Source: Phascolarctos cinereus (taxonomy: Eukaryota > Chordata > Mammalia > Diprotodontia > Phascolarctidae). Taken from it: DNA of 64,000 bases. Below the pieces are notes generated by a model. The model searched no databases, was not told where the DNA came from, and saw nothing but the letters and a program-made list of their open reading frames with translations. Below are positions 44,982 to 57,616 of the stretch, in pieces. The translations under genes were made by a program, and so were the position numbers. How positions within the stretch are numbered: the first letter of the stretch is position 1; the number at the start of each line of letters is the position of its first letter. The stretch lies in NCBI RefSeq assembly GCF_002099425.1, contig NW_018344008.1, positions 10,036,501 through 10,100,500 on the forward strand, read 5' to 3'.

Positions 44982-45227
44982 AGGGCAGCTAGTTGGCACA
45001 GTGGTTAGTTCCAGGCCTGGAGCGAGGAAGACCTGAGTTCAAATACAGCCTCAGACACTTACTGGCTCTGTGACATTGGGAAAATAATTTAATTCTGTTT
45101 GCCTCATTTTCTTCATCAATAAAATGGGCTGGAGAAGGAAATGGTACACCACTCCAGTATCTTTGCAAGAAAACACGGAATGGGGTCATGAAGAGTCAGA
45201 TGTGACTGAAATGACTGCACAACAACA
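44982..45227 (+). mobile_element. Complete marsupial SINE with RTE-like tail
   Basis: Head AGGGCAGCTAGTTGGCACAGTGG, tRNA-like B-box region GAGTTCAAATACAGCC, core GACACTTACTGGCTCTGTGAC, then GGCTGGAGAAGGAAATGG, AATGGGGTCATGAAGAGTC and tail GAAATGACTGCACAACAACA. It is flanked by a perfect 11-bp duplication, hence an intact insertion. The tail resembles the 3' end of RTE/Bov-B LINEs, which mobilise such SINEs in mammals. It is the best SINE reference copy here. Confidence 0.95.
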
Positions 45228-45238
45228 GCTGAAAGTCT
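45228..45238. repeat. SINE target-site duplication, right
   Basis: Identical to 44971-44981. Confidence 0.92.
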
Positions 45239-45379
45239 GGCTTATGAAGATAGCCTTCCAATTTTATGATTGTGATTTTATATTCTGTATGTCTATAATT
45301 TTGTGCTATGTAGGGTATTTATTGGCTACATTTAAGGAAGACATCTCTCTTTTTAATAATAATAGAAACATCTTAAATT

Positions 45380-45690
45380 CATTTGACTTTTTATCCCTAC
45401 ACCATGCCACTCACAGTCCAGTGATTATCTTGATCTCTCCACCATCACAACATTGGATTCTACCCCTGAATCCCCAAGTTCTAATAGATGAGATTTCACT
45501 TAATCTTTCAGAGAGCCAGGCCTCCATGCCATTTCCAGGATATCGCTACCCTATGCCAACACATGGGTACCATAGTTTTCTAGTTGTGCTTGAAGTTCTG
45601 TTCCTCTATTAGAATGTAAGCTCCTTGAGGGCAGGATTGATTTATTTGTTTATATTTGTATCTTAAGAGCTAAGAAGAATGGCTGAAATG
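45380..45690 (+). mobile_element. L2 3' end
   Basis: Degraded ORF end followed by CTATTAGAATGTAAGCTCCTTGAGGGCAGG, the usual L2 3' motif, and a decayed terminus. The 162-codon frame at 45124-45612 crosses the SINE and this relic and is not a host gene. Confidence 0.75.
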
Positions 45691-45844
45691 TGAGTAGTTA
45701 AAAGCGTTACCTTTCTATCTTTAAATAAAAGGACCATAGAGTTATAACTGGAAAATAAGTTATAAGTCATTTAGCTAGTTTTAAAATCTTACTTTGTGTT
45801 CCTTTTCTTGTTGCTGGTAAAATGAATGATGTAATGTAAAAAAA

Positions 45845-45935
45845 GCAGTACATTAAGATTTGAGATTTAGTCCCATCTCTGCTACTAATAACCTGTACGA
45901 CTGTTGGAAAATCACTTAGTCTTTTATCCAAAGAT
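45845..45935 (+). mobile_element. MIR fragment
   Basis: Weak match: GATTTAGTCCCATCTCTGCTACTAATAACCTGTACGACTGTTGG and AATCACTTAGTCTTTTATCC. Confidence 0.5.
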
Positions 45936-46096
45936 AGGTGGTAGAAAACATTCTCTTTAGAGTCCTTGAAATCTCTAAAAAATTCTTTGATGATTGCTTA
46001 GTGAATTAGATTCTGTGCCTTTATGTACTAAAATATTTGAATTTTTGGTAGAGGAGTAGAGATATGACAAAAATTCTTTCTAAAAATTCCATAGAT

Positions 46097-46923
46097 GGAC
46101 TTCCAGGAGCCAAGATGGTAGAGTAAGTAGTAAATAGCTATAGCTCTCCCATATTCACCTCTAAACAACTACAAAATAGTACCCCATAACAAATCCTGGA
46201 ACAACAGAGTCATTGAAAAGATGGAGTGGAGCAGTCTTTTAGCTCAGGAGACTTGAAGGATTGGCAAGAAAGATCTGTTTCACTCAGATAAAAGGAAAGC
46301 ACAGTCTAGGACAGGAAATGTTCCAGTTAGCCAGCAGCAAGCCCCACCTCAGCAAACCAGTGGGAGATCCTGAGCCTAGTCTGGTAGACTGGCAAATGCC
46401 AACACCAGGACCTTCCCCCCCCCCCCCAATGCCTTAGTATAGCCAGGGGAACTGGCAGATTTCAGCTTGGAGAGGCCCACGTGCTTCAGCATGGCTCCAG
46501 GAAAACAGCTATACTCCAGCATGACACAAAAGTAGGCCAGACCTCCATGTGCTTCAGCACAGCCCAGGGAAACAGTCATCTTTTAGTGGCCAGACCTCCA
46601 CAAGCTTTAGCGTAGCCCCGGGGAAATGCAGAAAAACCACATTAGGCCTCAGCACATGCCAGACATTATCACTAGGACCCCAGCTCAGCACCAGGTAATC
46701 TGCCAGACCCCTAGAGTCTCCATCAGAAACAGTGACCCCCTACCCCAACCCCTCAACACAGCACCAGACAAGAGGGGTCCCCCATGGGCCTCAGGGCAAC
46801 ATCAGCATAGCACCAGGTAAATGGACAGGGCCTGTAGCCACTGGCACAAGAAGCCTGAGACAGAACCCCTTCCACCCTGGGAGCAGAGATGAAATTTAAA
46901 AGAAAGGAAAAAGGCCAAAATAA
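46097..46923 (+). promoter_or_regulatory. L1 5' UTR with degenerate ~50-bp monomers
   Basis: GTGCTTCAGCACAGCCCAGGG-like units at about 46431, 46481, 46549, 46602 and 46644 are the reverse-orientation counterparts of the monomers at 19950-20225. Spacing is irregular (42-68 bp). The GC is well above the window average. Monomer 5' UTRs serve as promoters in some L1 lineages; that role is inferred only. Confidence 0.7.
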
Positions 46924-47550
46924 ATGAGCAAAAAACAGAAAAAAAAAGAATCTGACCGTAGAAAGTTATTATGGTGACAGGGAAGACAAAGATACAAACT
47001 CAGAAGAGGACAACAATGTCAAAACACCTATGGGCAAAACCCCAAAGAAAAACAGGAAGTGCTCTCAAGACTAGAGAGAACTCATGGAAGAGCTCTAAAA
47101 GGAACATACAAATCATATAAGTGAGGTAGAAGAAAAATTGGGAAAAGAAATGAGAGTGATGCTAGAAAATTATGGGAAAAAAAAGAGTCAATGGCTTGGA
47201 AAACTGCTTAAAATGTAGAATTGGACAAATGGAAAAGGAGATACAAGCATCCACTGAGGAAAACAACTCCTTAAAGAGCACAATTGACCAAATGGAAGAG
47301 AAAGTACAAAAGTTAATTGAGGAAAACACACTTTAAAAGTTAGAATTGGGTAAATGAAAGCTAATGACTCTATGAGACATCAATAATCAATTAAACAAAT
47401 TCAAAAGAATAAAAAAAAATGGAAGAAAATGTAAAGTACCTCATGGGAAAAACAACTGACCTGGAAAATAAATCCAGAGAGATAATTTAAAAATTACTGG
47501 ACTACCAGAAAGCCATAATCAAAAGGGGAACCTGGACAGCATCTTTCAAG

Positions 47551-47563
47551 AAATTATCAAGGA
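47551..47563. repeat. Target-site duplication, left
   Basis: AAATTATCAAGGA, repeated at 49327-49339. Confidence 0.92.
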
Positions 47564-49326
47564 TGGGGGTGGAGCCAAGATGGTGGTTTACTCCACCAAG
47601 CAGTGACTTGCTTGAGCTCTCCCCTAAACCCCTCCAAATACCTGTAAAAAATGACTAATAAATTCTAGAGTAACAGAACCCACAAAAAGACAGTGAAATA
47701 AATTTCTAGCCCAAGGCAAATTGAATGGTTGATGGGAAAGGTCTGTTGTGCTGTGCTGGGAGAAGACTGTAGTTCAATGTGGGTCCTGCCAGCAAAGACA
47801 GGCACCAGCAAACTCAGAGCAGGCCTCAGGAGACTGAATCGTGGGCAGCTTTGGCAGTTGCCACAGTTCTCAACCCACAAACACCAAAGACAACTTAGAA
47901 GGTCAGTGGGAAAGGTCTTTTGGACCGGGGTGAGAGAAGAGCACAGTCTGGCCCCAGTCCTGGTGAAACCCTGGGGTGGCATCAGTGACTGCTTCTAGAG
48001 CTCTTGGCCCACAGATGGTGTGGAGATTGAGTGGCTGATCAGAGTGGGATTGCAGGGACTTTGCTGGCATTGAAGTAGGATTCATTTGCTTGGAGCTGGG
48101 CTGCAGTTCTGGGTGGTGGTCTTGGGGCAAGGAGGAGGACAAGCATGGTGGAGTTTGTGGCAGCAGTGAAGAGTGAATCCTCCTCACAGTTCCAAGGCAG
48201 AAAATAGTACCAGTTGTCACTCACAGACGAGAACACAGGCTAGTAAAGGAGCAAACACCTTTTCTTTGATCATACCACCTTGGAAGAACTGAAAACTTAC
48301 AGGTCCCTAGAAATACCTCTGAAAACAGCTGCACAAAACCCCCTAAGCTTGGGACAGTACACCCTCCACACTGGAAGCAGAGCCTTACCTTAACAAAGAG
48401 TTTAAAAGCCAAGTAATTTGCCTGGGAACATGAGCAAACTGGAAAAATACTCAGACTAGAATCTTAATTTGGTGACAAAGAAGATCAAAGCATACAACCA
48501 ACAGAAGACAACAAAGTCAATGCTCCTACATCCAAAGCTTCCAAGAAAAATATGAATTGATGTTAGGCCATAGAAGAGCTCCAAAAGGGTATTGAAAAGC
48601 AAGTAAGAGAAGTAGAGGAAACATTGGGAGAGAAATGAGAGTGATGCAAGAAAATCATAGAAAACGAGTCAACAGCTTGCAAGGAAACCCAAAAAATGCT
48701 GAAAAAAATAACACCTTAAAAATAGACTAATCCAAATGGCAAAAGAGGTCCAAAAAGCCAATGAGGAGAAGAATGCCTTAAAAAGGGAGGGCAGATGGTG
48801 GAGGGGATTATCAGAAGGAAACACTTTTGAGGAGGAACAGGGTCAAAGGAGAGAATAGAATAAACAAGAGGGGATAGGATGGAGGGACATATAGTTAATC
48901 TTTCACAACATGACTATTATGGAAATGTTTTACATGACTACACATGTATAACCTATATCAAATTGCTTGCCTTCTCAATGAGGGTATGTGGTGAGTGAGG
49001 AAGGGAGAGAATTTAGAACTCAAAGTTTTAAAAACAAATGTTTAAAATTGTTTTCACGTGCAACTGGGAAATAAGATATACAGGAAATGGGGTATAGAAA
49101 TCTATCCTGCCCTAAAGGAAAATAGAAAAGGAAGTGGATAAGAGAAGGGTGGGAGTGATAGAAGGGAGGGCAGATTGGGGAAAGGGGTATTCAGAATGCA
49201 TGCTCTCTTGGGGTTGGGGGAGGGGAGAGATGGGGAGAAAATTTGAAACTCAAAATTTTGTGAAAGCAAGTGTTAAAAACTAAAAATAAATTTGTATCTA
49301 TATATCTCATACTCATTTACTCAAAA
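47564..49326 (+). mobile_element. HAL1-like element nested in L1 ORF1
   Basis: 5' end TGGGGGTGGAGCCAAGATGG, 5' UTR (47564-48429), ORF1 start at 48430 running to about 48785 (coiled-coil part only). A further deletion leads into a late intergenic block (GGGAGGGCAGATGGTGG, 48786) and the shared junction near 48893-48905 (AGTTAATCTTTCACAACATG). An L1 3' end (48905-49075), an intergenic-type block (49090-49190) and a second 3' end follow. A 13-bp duplication flanks it. It has no ORF2 at all. Confidence 0.88.
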
Positions 49327-49339
49327 AAATTATCAAGGA
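49327..49339. repeat. Target-site duplication, right
   Basis: Identical to 47551-47563. Confidence 0.92.
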
Positions 49340-50314
49340 AAATTGCCCTGATATCCTGGAATCAGAGGGCAAAATAGGCACTGAAAGAATCCAATAATCA
49401 CCTAAAAAAGGTGATCAAAAAGGATGACCTCAAATTAAAAGAACTCCAAGGAACACTACAGCCAAATAATAGAACTATCAGGTCAAGGAAAAAATACTAC
49501 AAGTGGCCAGAAAGAAACAGTTCAAATAGTAGGAGACATAATCAGGATTACACTGGACTTAGCTGCTGCAACATTAAAGGCCCAGAAGTCATGGTATATG
49601 AAATTCCAGAAGGCAAAGGAGCTAGGATTACAAGCAAGAATCACTTACCCAGCAAAAATGGGCATTTGAAAAAAATAGAGGGATTTCAAGCTTTCGTAAG
49701 AATATAAGAACTAACCCAAAAATTTGACTTCCAATATCAAGACCCAAAAGAAGTATAAGCAGGTAAAAAGGGAAAAGAAAACATAAAGGATTCAATAGAG
49801 CTACACTTTTTATATACACAGGAAGATAAGTGTAATTTAAAAAAATTGTATCACTAATAGTACATACACATACAAGAATATACATATACAGAGGGTATAA
49901 CTATAAGGTGAATTTGAGGGAATGACAAAAAAAATCTAAGGGATGAAAAAGAGAAGCACAATAGGTGCAGAAGAAAGGGAGAGGCAGAATGTGATAAATT
50001 ATTTCACATGAAGAGGTGATAAAGACCTATTACAGTGGAGGGGAACATGGGAGAGCAGTTGATGGGCATCACTTGAACCTTACTCTGATCAATATTGGCT
50101 CAAAGAAGGAATAATATATATAATCAGTTGAATATAGCTATATTACCTGACAGGACAGCAAAAGGGGAGGAGATCAAGTAAGGGGGAGTGGAGAATGACA
50201 GAAGGGAGGGCAGATCAGGGGATGTAGTAGACAAAAGCAAAACACTGGTTAGGAGGGAAAGGGTGAAGAGAGAAAGAGGACAAACAAAAGGAAGAATAGG
50301 ATGGAGGGAAATGC

Positions 50315-53300
50315 ATGCTAATCATAACTGTAAATGTGAGTGGGATGAACTCTCCAATAAAATGGAAGCAGATAGCAGAGTGGATCAAAAACTAGAATCC
50401 TACAATATGTTGTTTACAAGAAACACACTTGAAGTAGAGACTTACACATAGAATAAAGGTGAAGGGCTGCAGCAGAATCTTTTATGCTTCAGATGAATTT
50501 AAAAAAAGCAGAGGTAGCAACCTAGATTACAGACAAAATAAAAGCAAAAATAGATCTAAAAAGAGATAAGGAAGGAAACTATATCTTGCTAAAAGGTGCC
50601 ACAGACAATGAAGCAATATCAATACCAAACATATGTAAACCAATTGGTATATCATCCAGATTCTTAAAGGAGAAGTTCAGTGATTTACAGGAAGAAGTAG
50701 ACAACAAACTGTACCAGTAGGGGACCTTAACTGTCCCCTTTCAGAATTCATTAAATTCAATAAAAAATAAAGAAGAAACTAAGTAGGTAAATAGAGTATT
50801 AGAAAAGTTGAATATGGCAGACCTTGGGAGAAAACTTAATGGGAACAGAAAGGAATATATCTTTTTTCAGCAGCACATGGCACCTACACAAAAACTGACC
50901 ATCTAATAGGTTATAAAAACCTCAAAATCAAATGTAAAAAGGCAGAAATAGTAAATGTATTCTTTTCATATCATAATAAAATAAAAATTATATTCAACAA
51001 AGGGGAGTAGAAATATAAATTAAAAATTAATTGAAAACTGAATAATCTAATCCTAAAGAATAAATGGGTCCAAGAACAAATCATAGAAACAATCAATAAT
51101 TTCATTAAAGGGAATGACAACAAGGAGACAACATACCAAAACTTATGGGATGCAGCCAATGCAGTACTTAGAGCAAAATTTATTTTTATAAATTCTTACA
51201 ACAAAATGGAAAAAAATGCAGATCAATAAATTGGGCATGCACCTAAAAAAACAGAAAAAAATTTAAAATCACCAGTTGAACACCAAATTGGAAATCCTGA
51301 AAATCAAAGGTGAGATTAATAAGATTGAAAGTTTTTAAAAAGCTATTGAGTTAGTAAATAAATTTAAGAGCTCTTTTTATGAAGAAAAAATCCCGCAAGC
51401 TAGATAAGCCATTGGTTAATTTGATTTTTTTAAAAAAGAAAGAAAATCAAATATTGAGCATCAAAAATAAAAAGGATGAAATCACCATCAGTGAAGAAGA
51501 AAATAAAGCAATAATTATGAAATATTTTGTCCAAATATATGCCAGTAAACCTGACAATCTGAGAAAAATGGATGAATACTTACACAAATACAGGTTAAAA
51601 GATCAGCAAATAGAATGTCTAAGTAATAACATCTTAGAAAAATAAAGTGAACAAGCTATTAATGAACTTCCTATGAAAGACACCTAGAGCCAGATGTGGT
51701 CACAAATGAATTCTACCAAACATTTAAAGAACAATTAGTTCCAATACTATAAACTATTTGATAAAATAGATTTAGAAGGAGTCCTACCAAATTCCTTTTA
51801 TGACACAAATATGGTACTGATACCTAAACCAGGAAGAGCTAAAACAGAGAATAAAAATTATAGACCAATTTCCCTAATGAATATTAATGCAAAACATTTA
51901 AAGAAAATAATAACAAAGTGACTACAGCAATATATGAAAAAGGATTATACACTATGACCAGGTGAGAATTATATCAGGAATGCAGGGCAGGTTCAATATT
52001 AGGAAAACTATTAGCATAATTGACCATATAAACAACAAAACCAACAGAAATCATATGATTATCTCCATAGATGCTTAAAAAGTCTTCAACAAAATACAAC
52101 ATCTGTTCTATTTAAAACACTAGAGAGCACAGGAATAAAAGGAGAATTCCTTAAAATGATAAGTACTACCTATCTAAACCATCGGCAAGCATTATCTGTA
52201 ATGGGGATAAGCTAGAAGCCTTCCCAACAAGGTCAGGGGTGAAGCAAGGATGCCCATTATCAGCACTATTATTCAATGTAGTACTAGAAATGTTAACTAT
52301 AGCAATAAGAGAAGAAAAATAAATTGAAGGAATTAGGATAAGCAATGAGGAAACAAAACTATCACTCTTTGCAGATGATATGATGGTATACCTGGAGAAC
52401 CCTAAAGCATCAACTAAAAAATTACTTGAAATAATTAACAAATTTAGCAAAGTTGCAGGTTATAAGATAAACCCACACAAATCATCAGCATTTCTTTATG
52501 TGACCAATAAAGCCCAGCAACAAGAGATAGAAAGAAAAATTCTTAGGAGTTTGCCTGCTAAGACAAACCTAGGAACTATATGAACACAATTATAAAACAC
52601 TTTTCACACAAATGAAGTCAAATCTAAACAATTGGAAAAATATGAATTACTCATGGGTAGGCTGAGCCAATATAATAAAAATTATAATTCTGCCTAAACT
52701 ATTTTTCCTGTTCAGTGCCATACCAATCAAACTACCAAAAATTATTTTATAGAGCTAGAAAAATAACAGCAAAATTCATCTGGAAGAACAAAAGGTCAAG
52801 AATATCAAGGGAATTAATGAAAAAAATACAAAGATGGCCTAGCAATACCAGATCTCAAACTATATTATAAAGCAATAATCATCAAACCTAATTGGTACTG
52901 TCTAAGAAATAGAGTGGTGGATCCGTGGAATAGATTAGGTACACAGAACACAATAATCAATGGCCATAGTAACTTCTGGTTTGATAAACCCAAAGACCCC
53001 AACTTTTGGGATAAGAACTCACTCTTTGACAGGACAGGGTAGGAAGACTAGAAAAAAATATGGCACAAACTAAGTGTAGACCAACATCTCACACCATCTA
53101 CCAAGACAAGGTTAAAATGGGTGCATAATTTAGATATAGAGTGATACCATAAGCAAATTAGAAGAGGACGGAGTAGTCTACTTGGCAGATCTATGGGGAG
53201 GGGAAGAATCCATGACCAAACAAGAGATAGAGAGCATCACAAAATGTAAAATAGATAATTTTGATTATATTAAATTAAGAAGCTTTTTTACAGATGAAAC

Positions 53301-54054
53301 CAGTGCAGCAAAGTAGGGAAGCATAAAACTGGGAAACAGTTGTTATAGCAAGTGTCTTTGATACAGACTTTATTTTGCAAATATATAGAGAACTGAGTCA
53401 AATTTATAAGAATACAAGCCATTCTCCAATTGATAAGAGGTAAAAGGACATGAACACGCAGTTTTCAGGTGAAAAAATTAAATCTATCTATAGTCATATG
53501 AAAAAATTCTCTACATCATTTTTGATCAGAGAAATGCAAATTAAAACAACTCTATGATACCAACTCGTACCTATCAGATTGGCTAATATGACAAAAAAGG
53601 AAAATGTTAAGTGTTAGAGAGGATGTGAGAAAATTGGGACACTGATGTGCTGCTGGTGGAGTTGTGAACTGATTCAACCATTCTAGAGAGGAATTTGGAG
53701 CTATGCCCAAAGGGCAACCAAGCTGTGTGTACCCTTTTATGTAGCAATGCCAATATAAGTATTTATCCCAAAGAGATCATAAAAAAGGAAAAGGACCTAT
53801 ATGTGCAAAAATATTTATAGCAGCCCTTTCATGGTGGCAAAATATTGGAAACTGAGGGGAAGCTCATCAAAGGGGGAATGAGCAAGTTGTGGTATATGAA
53901 TATAATGAAATGCTGTCATGCAATAAGAAATGGTGAACAGGCAGATTTCAGAAAATCCTGGAAAGACTTGTACAGACTGATGCAAAGTGAAATGAGCAGA
54001 GCCAGGGAAACATTGTACATAGTATCAGCAATATTGTGTGATGATCAACTATGA
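50315..54054 (+). pseudogene. L1 ORF2 (endonuclease-reverse transcriptase), broken
   Basis: The start ATGCTAATCATAACTGTAAATG at 50315 gives MLIITVNVSGMNSP, the endonuclease head. The RT region includes 52380-52583 (NPKASTKKLLEIINKFSKVAGYKINPHKS) and TTTGCAGATGAT (FADD) at 52368-52379. The C-terminus is readable at 53845-54054 (MSKLWYMNIMKCCHAIRNGEQADFRKSW...). Normal length is about 1250 residues. Stops and shifts occur throughout; the longest open piece is under 100 codons. The intact protein nicks target DNA and copies L1 RNA into it. Confidence 0.9.
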
Positions 54055-54589
54055 ATGATTCAAGTCTTCTCAGCAACACAATGATCCAAGACAAGTACAA
54101 AGGAGTCATAAAGGAAAATGATGTCCATATACAGATAATGAATTGATAGACTCTGAATGCAGATCAAAGCATATTTTTTCATTTATCCTTTCTCATGGTT
54201 TTAAACTTCTTTAATCAATTGTGATTAATATGGAAATATTTTTTACATGATAGCACATGTATAAACTATATCAAACTACCTACCATTTTCAGAAGAGGGG
54301 AGGTGAGGGAGGGAGAAAAATTTGCAACTCAAAGTCTTGTAAAAATGAATGTTAAAAATCTTCTTGACATGTAATTGAGGAAAATACTATAAAAACATAA
54401 ATATCTATAGACTGCTTATAATACAATAGAATATATGTTCTCTTCAATTAGATGTATAATTTGCTATCATCATTGACCACTGTACCTTAAAGAATCCTAG
54501 AACTTGAAGAAAAAAAGACATTAAAATGTCACTTTATTATCTACTTTATTCAAGTCAAGACTACATTTGGAAGAGGTCCATGACTGATG

Positions 54590-54682
54590 TAGTTAATTCA
54601 AATGTGATTGGAAAGAAAAAGAGAGAGAAAGAGAGACTGAGACACAGAGAGAGAGAGAGAAATAGAGAGAGACAGAGAGAGA
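54590..54682 (+). repeat. (GA)n-rich purine tract
   Basis: AGAGAGA/GACAGAGA units over about 90 bases. Confidence 0.93.
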
Positions 54683-54929
54683 TTATTAGTATGTAGATTA
54701 AAGTTTACAACGTCTTTTCAATATACAGAAGGATGATGCTTTATATGTGAATGGGAGGACATAATTGTGACTAATTACCAACCAGAACTGTATAATTTAA
54801 TTTAAAATTCCATTTTGCTTCACCCCAAAATGTAGCTAGAAACAAGCAGTAAAAAATATTTTTTTCCTCTAATATGCAGACCAGTGTTCTAGCCCAGGAT
54901 GTGATGAGGAGTTACAAAGGAAAATAGAT
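54683..54929. other. Unassigned
   Basis: Nothing recognised. Confidence 0.3.
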
Positions 54930-55060
54930 AACCATTCATCAATCAACAGGCATTTATTAAGTGCTGAATATATTCCAGGAACTGTGCCACTCTCAGGGAG
55001 TTTGTTGTATATAATAGAGTAAGATGGGGGCAAGCTGATAAAAATACAATAATTAGAATA
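54930..55060 (-). mobile_element. L2 3' end fragment
   Basis: ATCAACAGGCATTTATTAAGTGCTGAATATATTCCAGGAACTG is a reverse L2 terminus; the rest is decayed. Confidence 0.65.
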
Positions 55061-55463
55061 GAAAGAATAGCTATAATCTGGGGGTAGCTCATAGTAAAGG
55101 TGCACCCTTTGGGGTGGAATCTTTGTCTTCTAGGTATCTTGCTGGATGATAATAACAGTGGATCCAGACACTGAGCTTTCAGTAATAAGTAATCTATCCT
55201 CTGTATTAGAATATCACTGTATACTATATACAGATATGTAATACACACATATACAAACATGATATATTACCTTCAGTGAGATATAGACTTTACTATTCTC
55301 TTTCTAGTAAAGAATTAGAGTAGAGGAAGATGATGGATAGTGATTCAAAGTATCTGACACTCCAGCTCCCTCTCTCAGACACTGGGCTTCTGATTGATGA
55401 GCCTTCACCATATTTAGCCCTTACTCAGACTTACCATTCTGCTTTCTGACATTCTGAATTGAA
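55061..55463. other. Unassigned
   Basis: Nothing recognised; small frames on the minus strand (54943-55260) have no domain. Confidence 0.3.
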
Positions 55464-55474
55464 CAGAGTATAAT
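55464..55474. repeat. SINE target-site duplication, left
   Basis: CAGAGTATAAT, repeated at 55723-55733. Confidence 0.92.
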
Positions 55475-55722
55475 ATTTCAGCTGCTTAGTCATTTTTCAG
55501 TCATGTCTGACTCTTTATAAGCCCATTTGGGGTTTTCTTGGCATGGATACTTGAATGGTTTCCCATGCCTTTTCCAGCTAATTTTAGAGATGAGGAAACT
55601 GAGGAAAAAGTGTTAAGTGATTTTCTCAGGGGCACACAGCTAGCAAGTGTCTGAGGAAAGATGTGAACTTGGTTTTCCTGACTTCAGGCCCAGCTTCTAT
55701 GTGCTGTACTACCTAGCTGCCC
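55475..55722 (-). mobile_element. Complete marsupial SINE with RTE-like tail
   Basis: Reverse complement runs from head GGGGCAGCTAGGTAGTACAGCA through AGGCCTGAAGTCAGGAAAACC, GACACTTGCTAGCTGTGTGCC and GAGGAAACTGAGG-type text to tail GTCAGACATGACTGAAAAATGACTAAG. A perfect 11-bp duplication flanks it. Confidence 0.93.
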
Positions 55723-55733
55723 CAGAGTATAAT
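55723..55733. repeat. SINE target-site duplication, right
   Basis: Identical to 55464-55474. Confidence 0.92.
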
Positions 55734-55869
55734 GTAACCCACCTCAATCTCTTCCTTCTCTGCCACAGCTCAGCTATTAACTTTGTGCCACCAATTGTTT
55801 CTAGTTCAATTTGTTAAGTCCTGTATGAAACTGGGGACACTGTTGTCCTCACAGCTGTTTCTGCTACTC

Positions 55870-55985
55870 AGCTTAACCAGGGAGGCTAAGTAACTTGCTG
55901 GTCAATCTCACAGGTAATAAGTGACAGAGCTGGGATTTGAACCCATCTGACTATAATTCTAATGAAGCATGCTGCCTTTTCACAT
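55870..55985 (-). mobile_element. MIR SINE fragment
   Basis: GAGGCTAAGTAACTTGCTGG, CAGGTAATAAGTGACAGAGCTGGGATTTGAACCCATCTGACT is the reverse MIR core. Confidence 0.85.
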
Positions 55986-56229
55986 GAACTCAAGGCCCTT
56001 CAACATCCTGGCTGATTTCCTTAGGGTACTCTCTTGTTTATTAATGCCATCTTTAAATCATGGCCCCAGAAATAAACAGAAAATGAAGATTCTGAGTAGA
56101 TCAGAGTACAGCAGGACTATAATCTTTTTATACCTGGATGCAATTGAGTAATGAAACCTAAATTTTAATTATCTTCTGTATCACACTTTTGACTCATATT
56201 GAATTAACTAACAAGATAATTTTTATCTG

Positions 56230-56700
56230 AAGTGCTACTTTACATTTTCTTGAATCTTTTCCTGATAAAGTTAATCTTTTGAATCCAAGTCGACAACTTT
56301 ACATTTATCCCTATTAAATGTCATCTTATTAGATCTGGCCTAATGTCCTAATGTCAAATCTCACCCATGGCCTGCTTTTGTACAGACCACAAGCTAGGAG
56401 TAGTTTTACATTTTAAAACAAAGTTTTGTCTTTAAAGTTATTTTAAATTGAATAGTCTAGAACCCATGTTCTAGACTATTATCTTTTTAATTCCTGACTT
56501 TTAGATCTAGCATGTTAGCTAAAGCTTCAAGCTTTGTGTCTTACAAAAATTTGAGAAACTCGTTAATGATTTTACCCACCATTGATCCAGTGTGGATTTA
56601 TGGGGGAACTTCACTACACAGCTTTTGCCAAGTTAACAATGAAGAATTCTTTGAATCTGAGTATTCAACTAGTTCCAAATACAACTTATACCATCATCTA
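56230..56700 (-). mobile_element. L3/CR1-type LINE relic, RT region
   Basis: TTACATTTATCCCTATTAAATGTCATCTTATTAGATCTGGCC, GCATGTTAGCTAAAGCTTCAAGCTTTGTGTCTTACAAAAATTTGAG and GTTAATGATTTTACCCACCATTGATCCAG are the reverse of the CR1-clade segment around the polymerase AD-D motif. It parallels 15625-15985. The middle (56400-56490) does not align. Confidence 0.75.
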
Positions 56701-57569
56701 GTTTACAGCATTCATTCTTTTTTTTTAAAATATAAATTTATTTATTTTTAATTTTCAACATTTACTTGCACAAGATTTTGAGTTCCAAATTTTCACCCTA
56801 TCTTCCCCTCCCCTGACCCCAGGATGGCATACATTCTGAATACTCCTTCCCCTAGTCTGCCCTCTGTTCTATCTCCCCCCCCACCTTCTCTTATCCCCTT
56901 CCCATACTATTTTCCTGTAGGGCAGGATAGATTTCTGTACCCCATTTCCTGTATTTCTTATTTCCCAGTTGCATGTGAAAACATTTTTTTAACGTAAGTT
57001 TTGAAAACTTTGGGTTCCAAATTTTCTCCCTTCTTCCCTTCCCACCCACCTTCATTGAAAAGGCAAGCAACTCAATATAGGTTATACATGTGCAGTTATG
57101 CAAAGCACTTCCATAGTAGACATGTTGTGAAAAACTAACTCTCCCTTAATCCTATCCTGCCCCCCCTTTTATTCTGTTTTTTTCTTTTGACCCTGTCGCT
57201 CCTCAGAAGTATTTGCTTCTGATTACCCCCTTTCCCAATCTGCCCTCCTCTCTATCATCCCCCTGCTCTCTTGTCCCCCTTGCACCCCTATTTTCCTGTA
57301 GGGTAAGACAGCTTTCCATACCCAATTGAGTGTATATGTTATTCCCTCCTTAAGCCAAATGCTATGAGAATAAGATTCACTCATTCCCTCTTGCCTTCCC
57401 CTGTTTTCCCTCTACTGTGAGAGCCTTTTCTTTTCTGTGTTTTTGTGAGATTATTTACCCCGGTCTACCTCTCTTTTTCTTCTTCTCCTAGTATAATCCT
57501 TCTCTTCCCTTAATTTTATTCTCCAGATATGACCCTTTAATCTTTAACTCACCCTGTGCCCTCTGTCTG

Positions 57570-57570
<1 letters not shown>

Positions 57571-57616
<46 letters not shown>

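Larger units (their letters stand above)
46924..49760 (+). pseudogene. L1 ORF1, split by insertion
   Basis: The start ATGAGCAAAAAACAG at 46924 matches the family. A decayed coiled coil (46940-47400) follows, then ATCTTTCAAGAAATTATCAAGG (the IFQEIIKE codons) ends at 47563. The same codons resume at 49327 with the CCTGATATCCTGGA block and run through the C-terminal domain to about 49760. In-frame stops occur throughout both halves. The insertion therefore fell within the RRM/linker part. Confidence 0.85.
46097..54395 (+). mobile_element. Full-length but decayed L1, carrying a nested HAL1-like element
   Basis: The 5' end GGACTTCCAGGAGCCAAGATGG is near 46097. The order is 5' UTR (to 46923) with degenerate ~50-bp monomers and a C run at 46417-46428; ORF1 from 46924, split by a HAL1-like insertion at 47564-49326; intergenic region 49790-50310; ORF2 50315-54054; 3' UTR to about 54395. 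Without the insert it is about 6.5 kb. No clear flanking duplication was found. Many stops and frame shifts make it inactive. Confidence 0.9.

Noticed and set aside
45124-45612. 162-codon plus-strand frame, the longest plus-strand frame in the window
   Set aside because: It starts inside the SINE tail and continues through an L2 relic; no domain.
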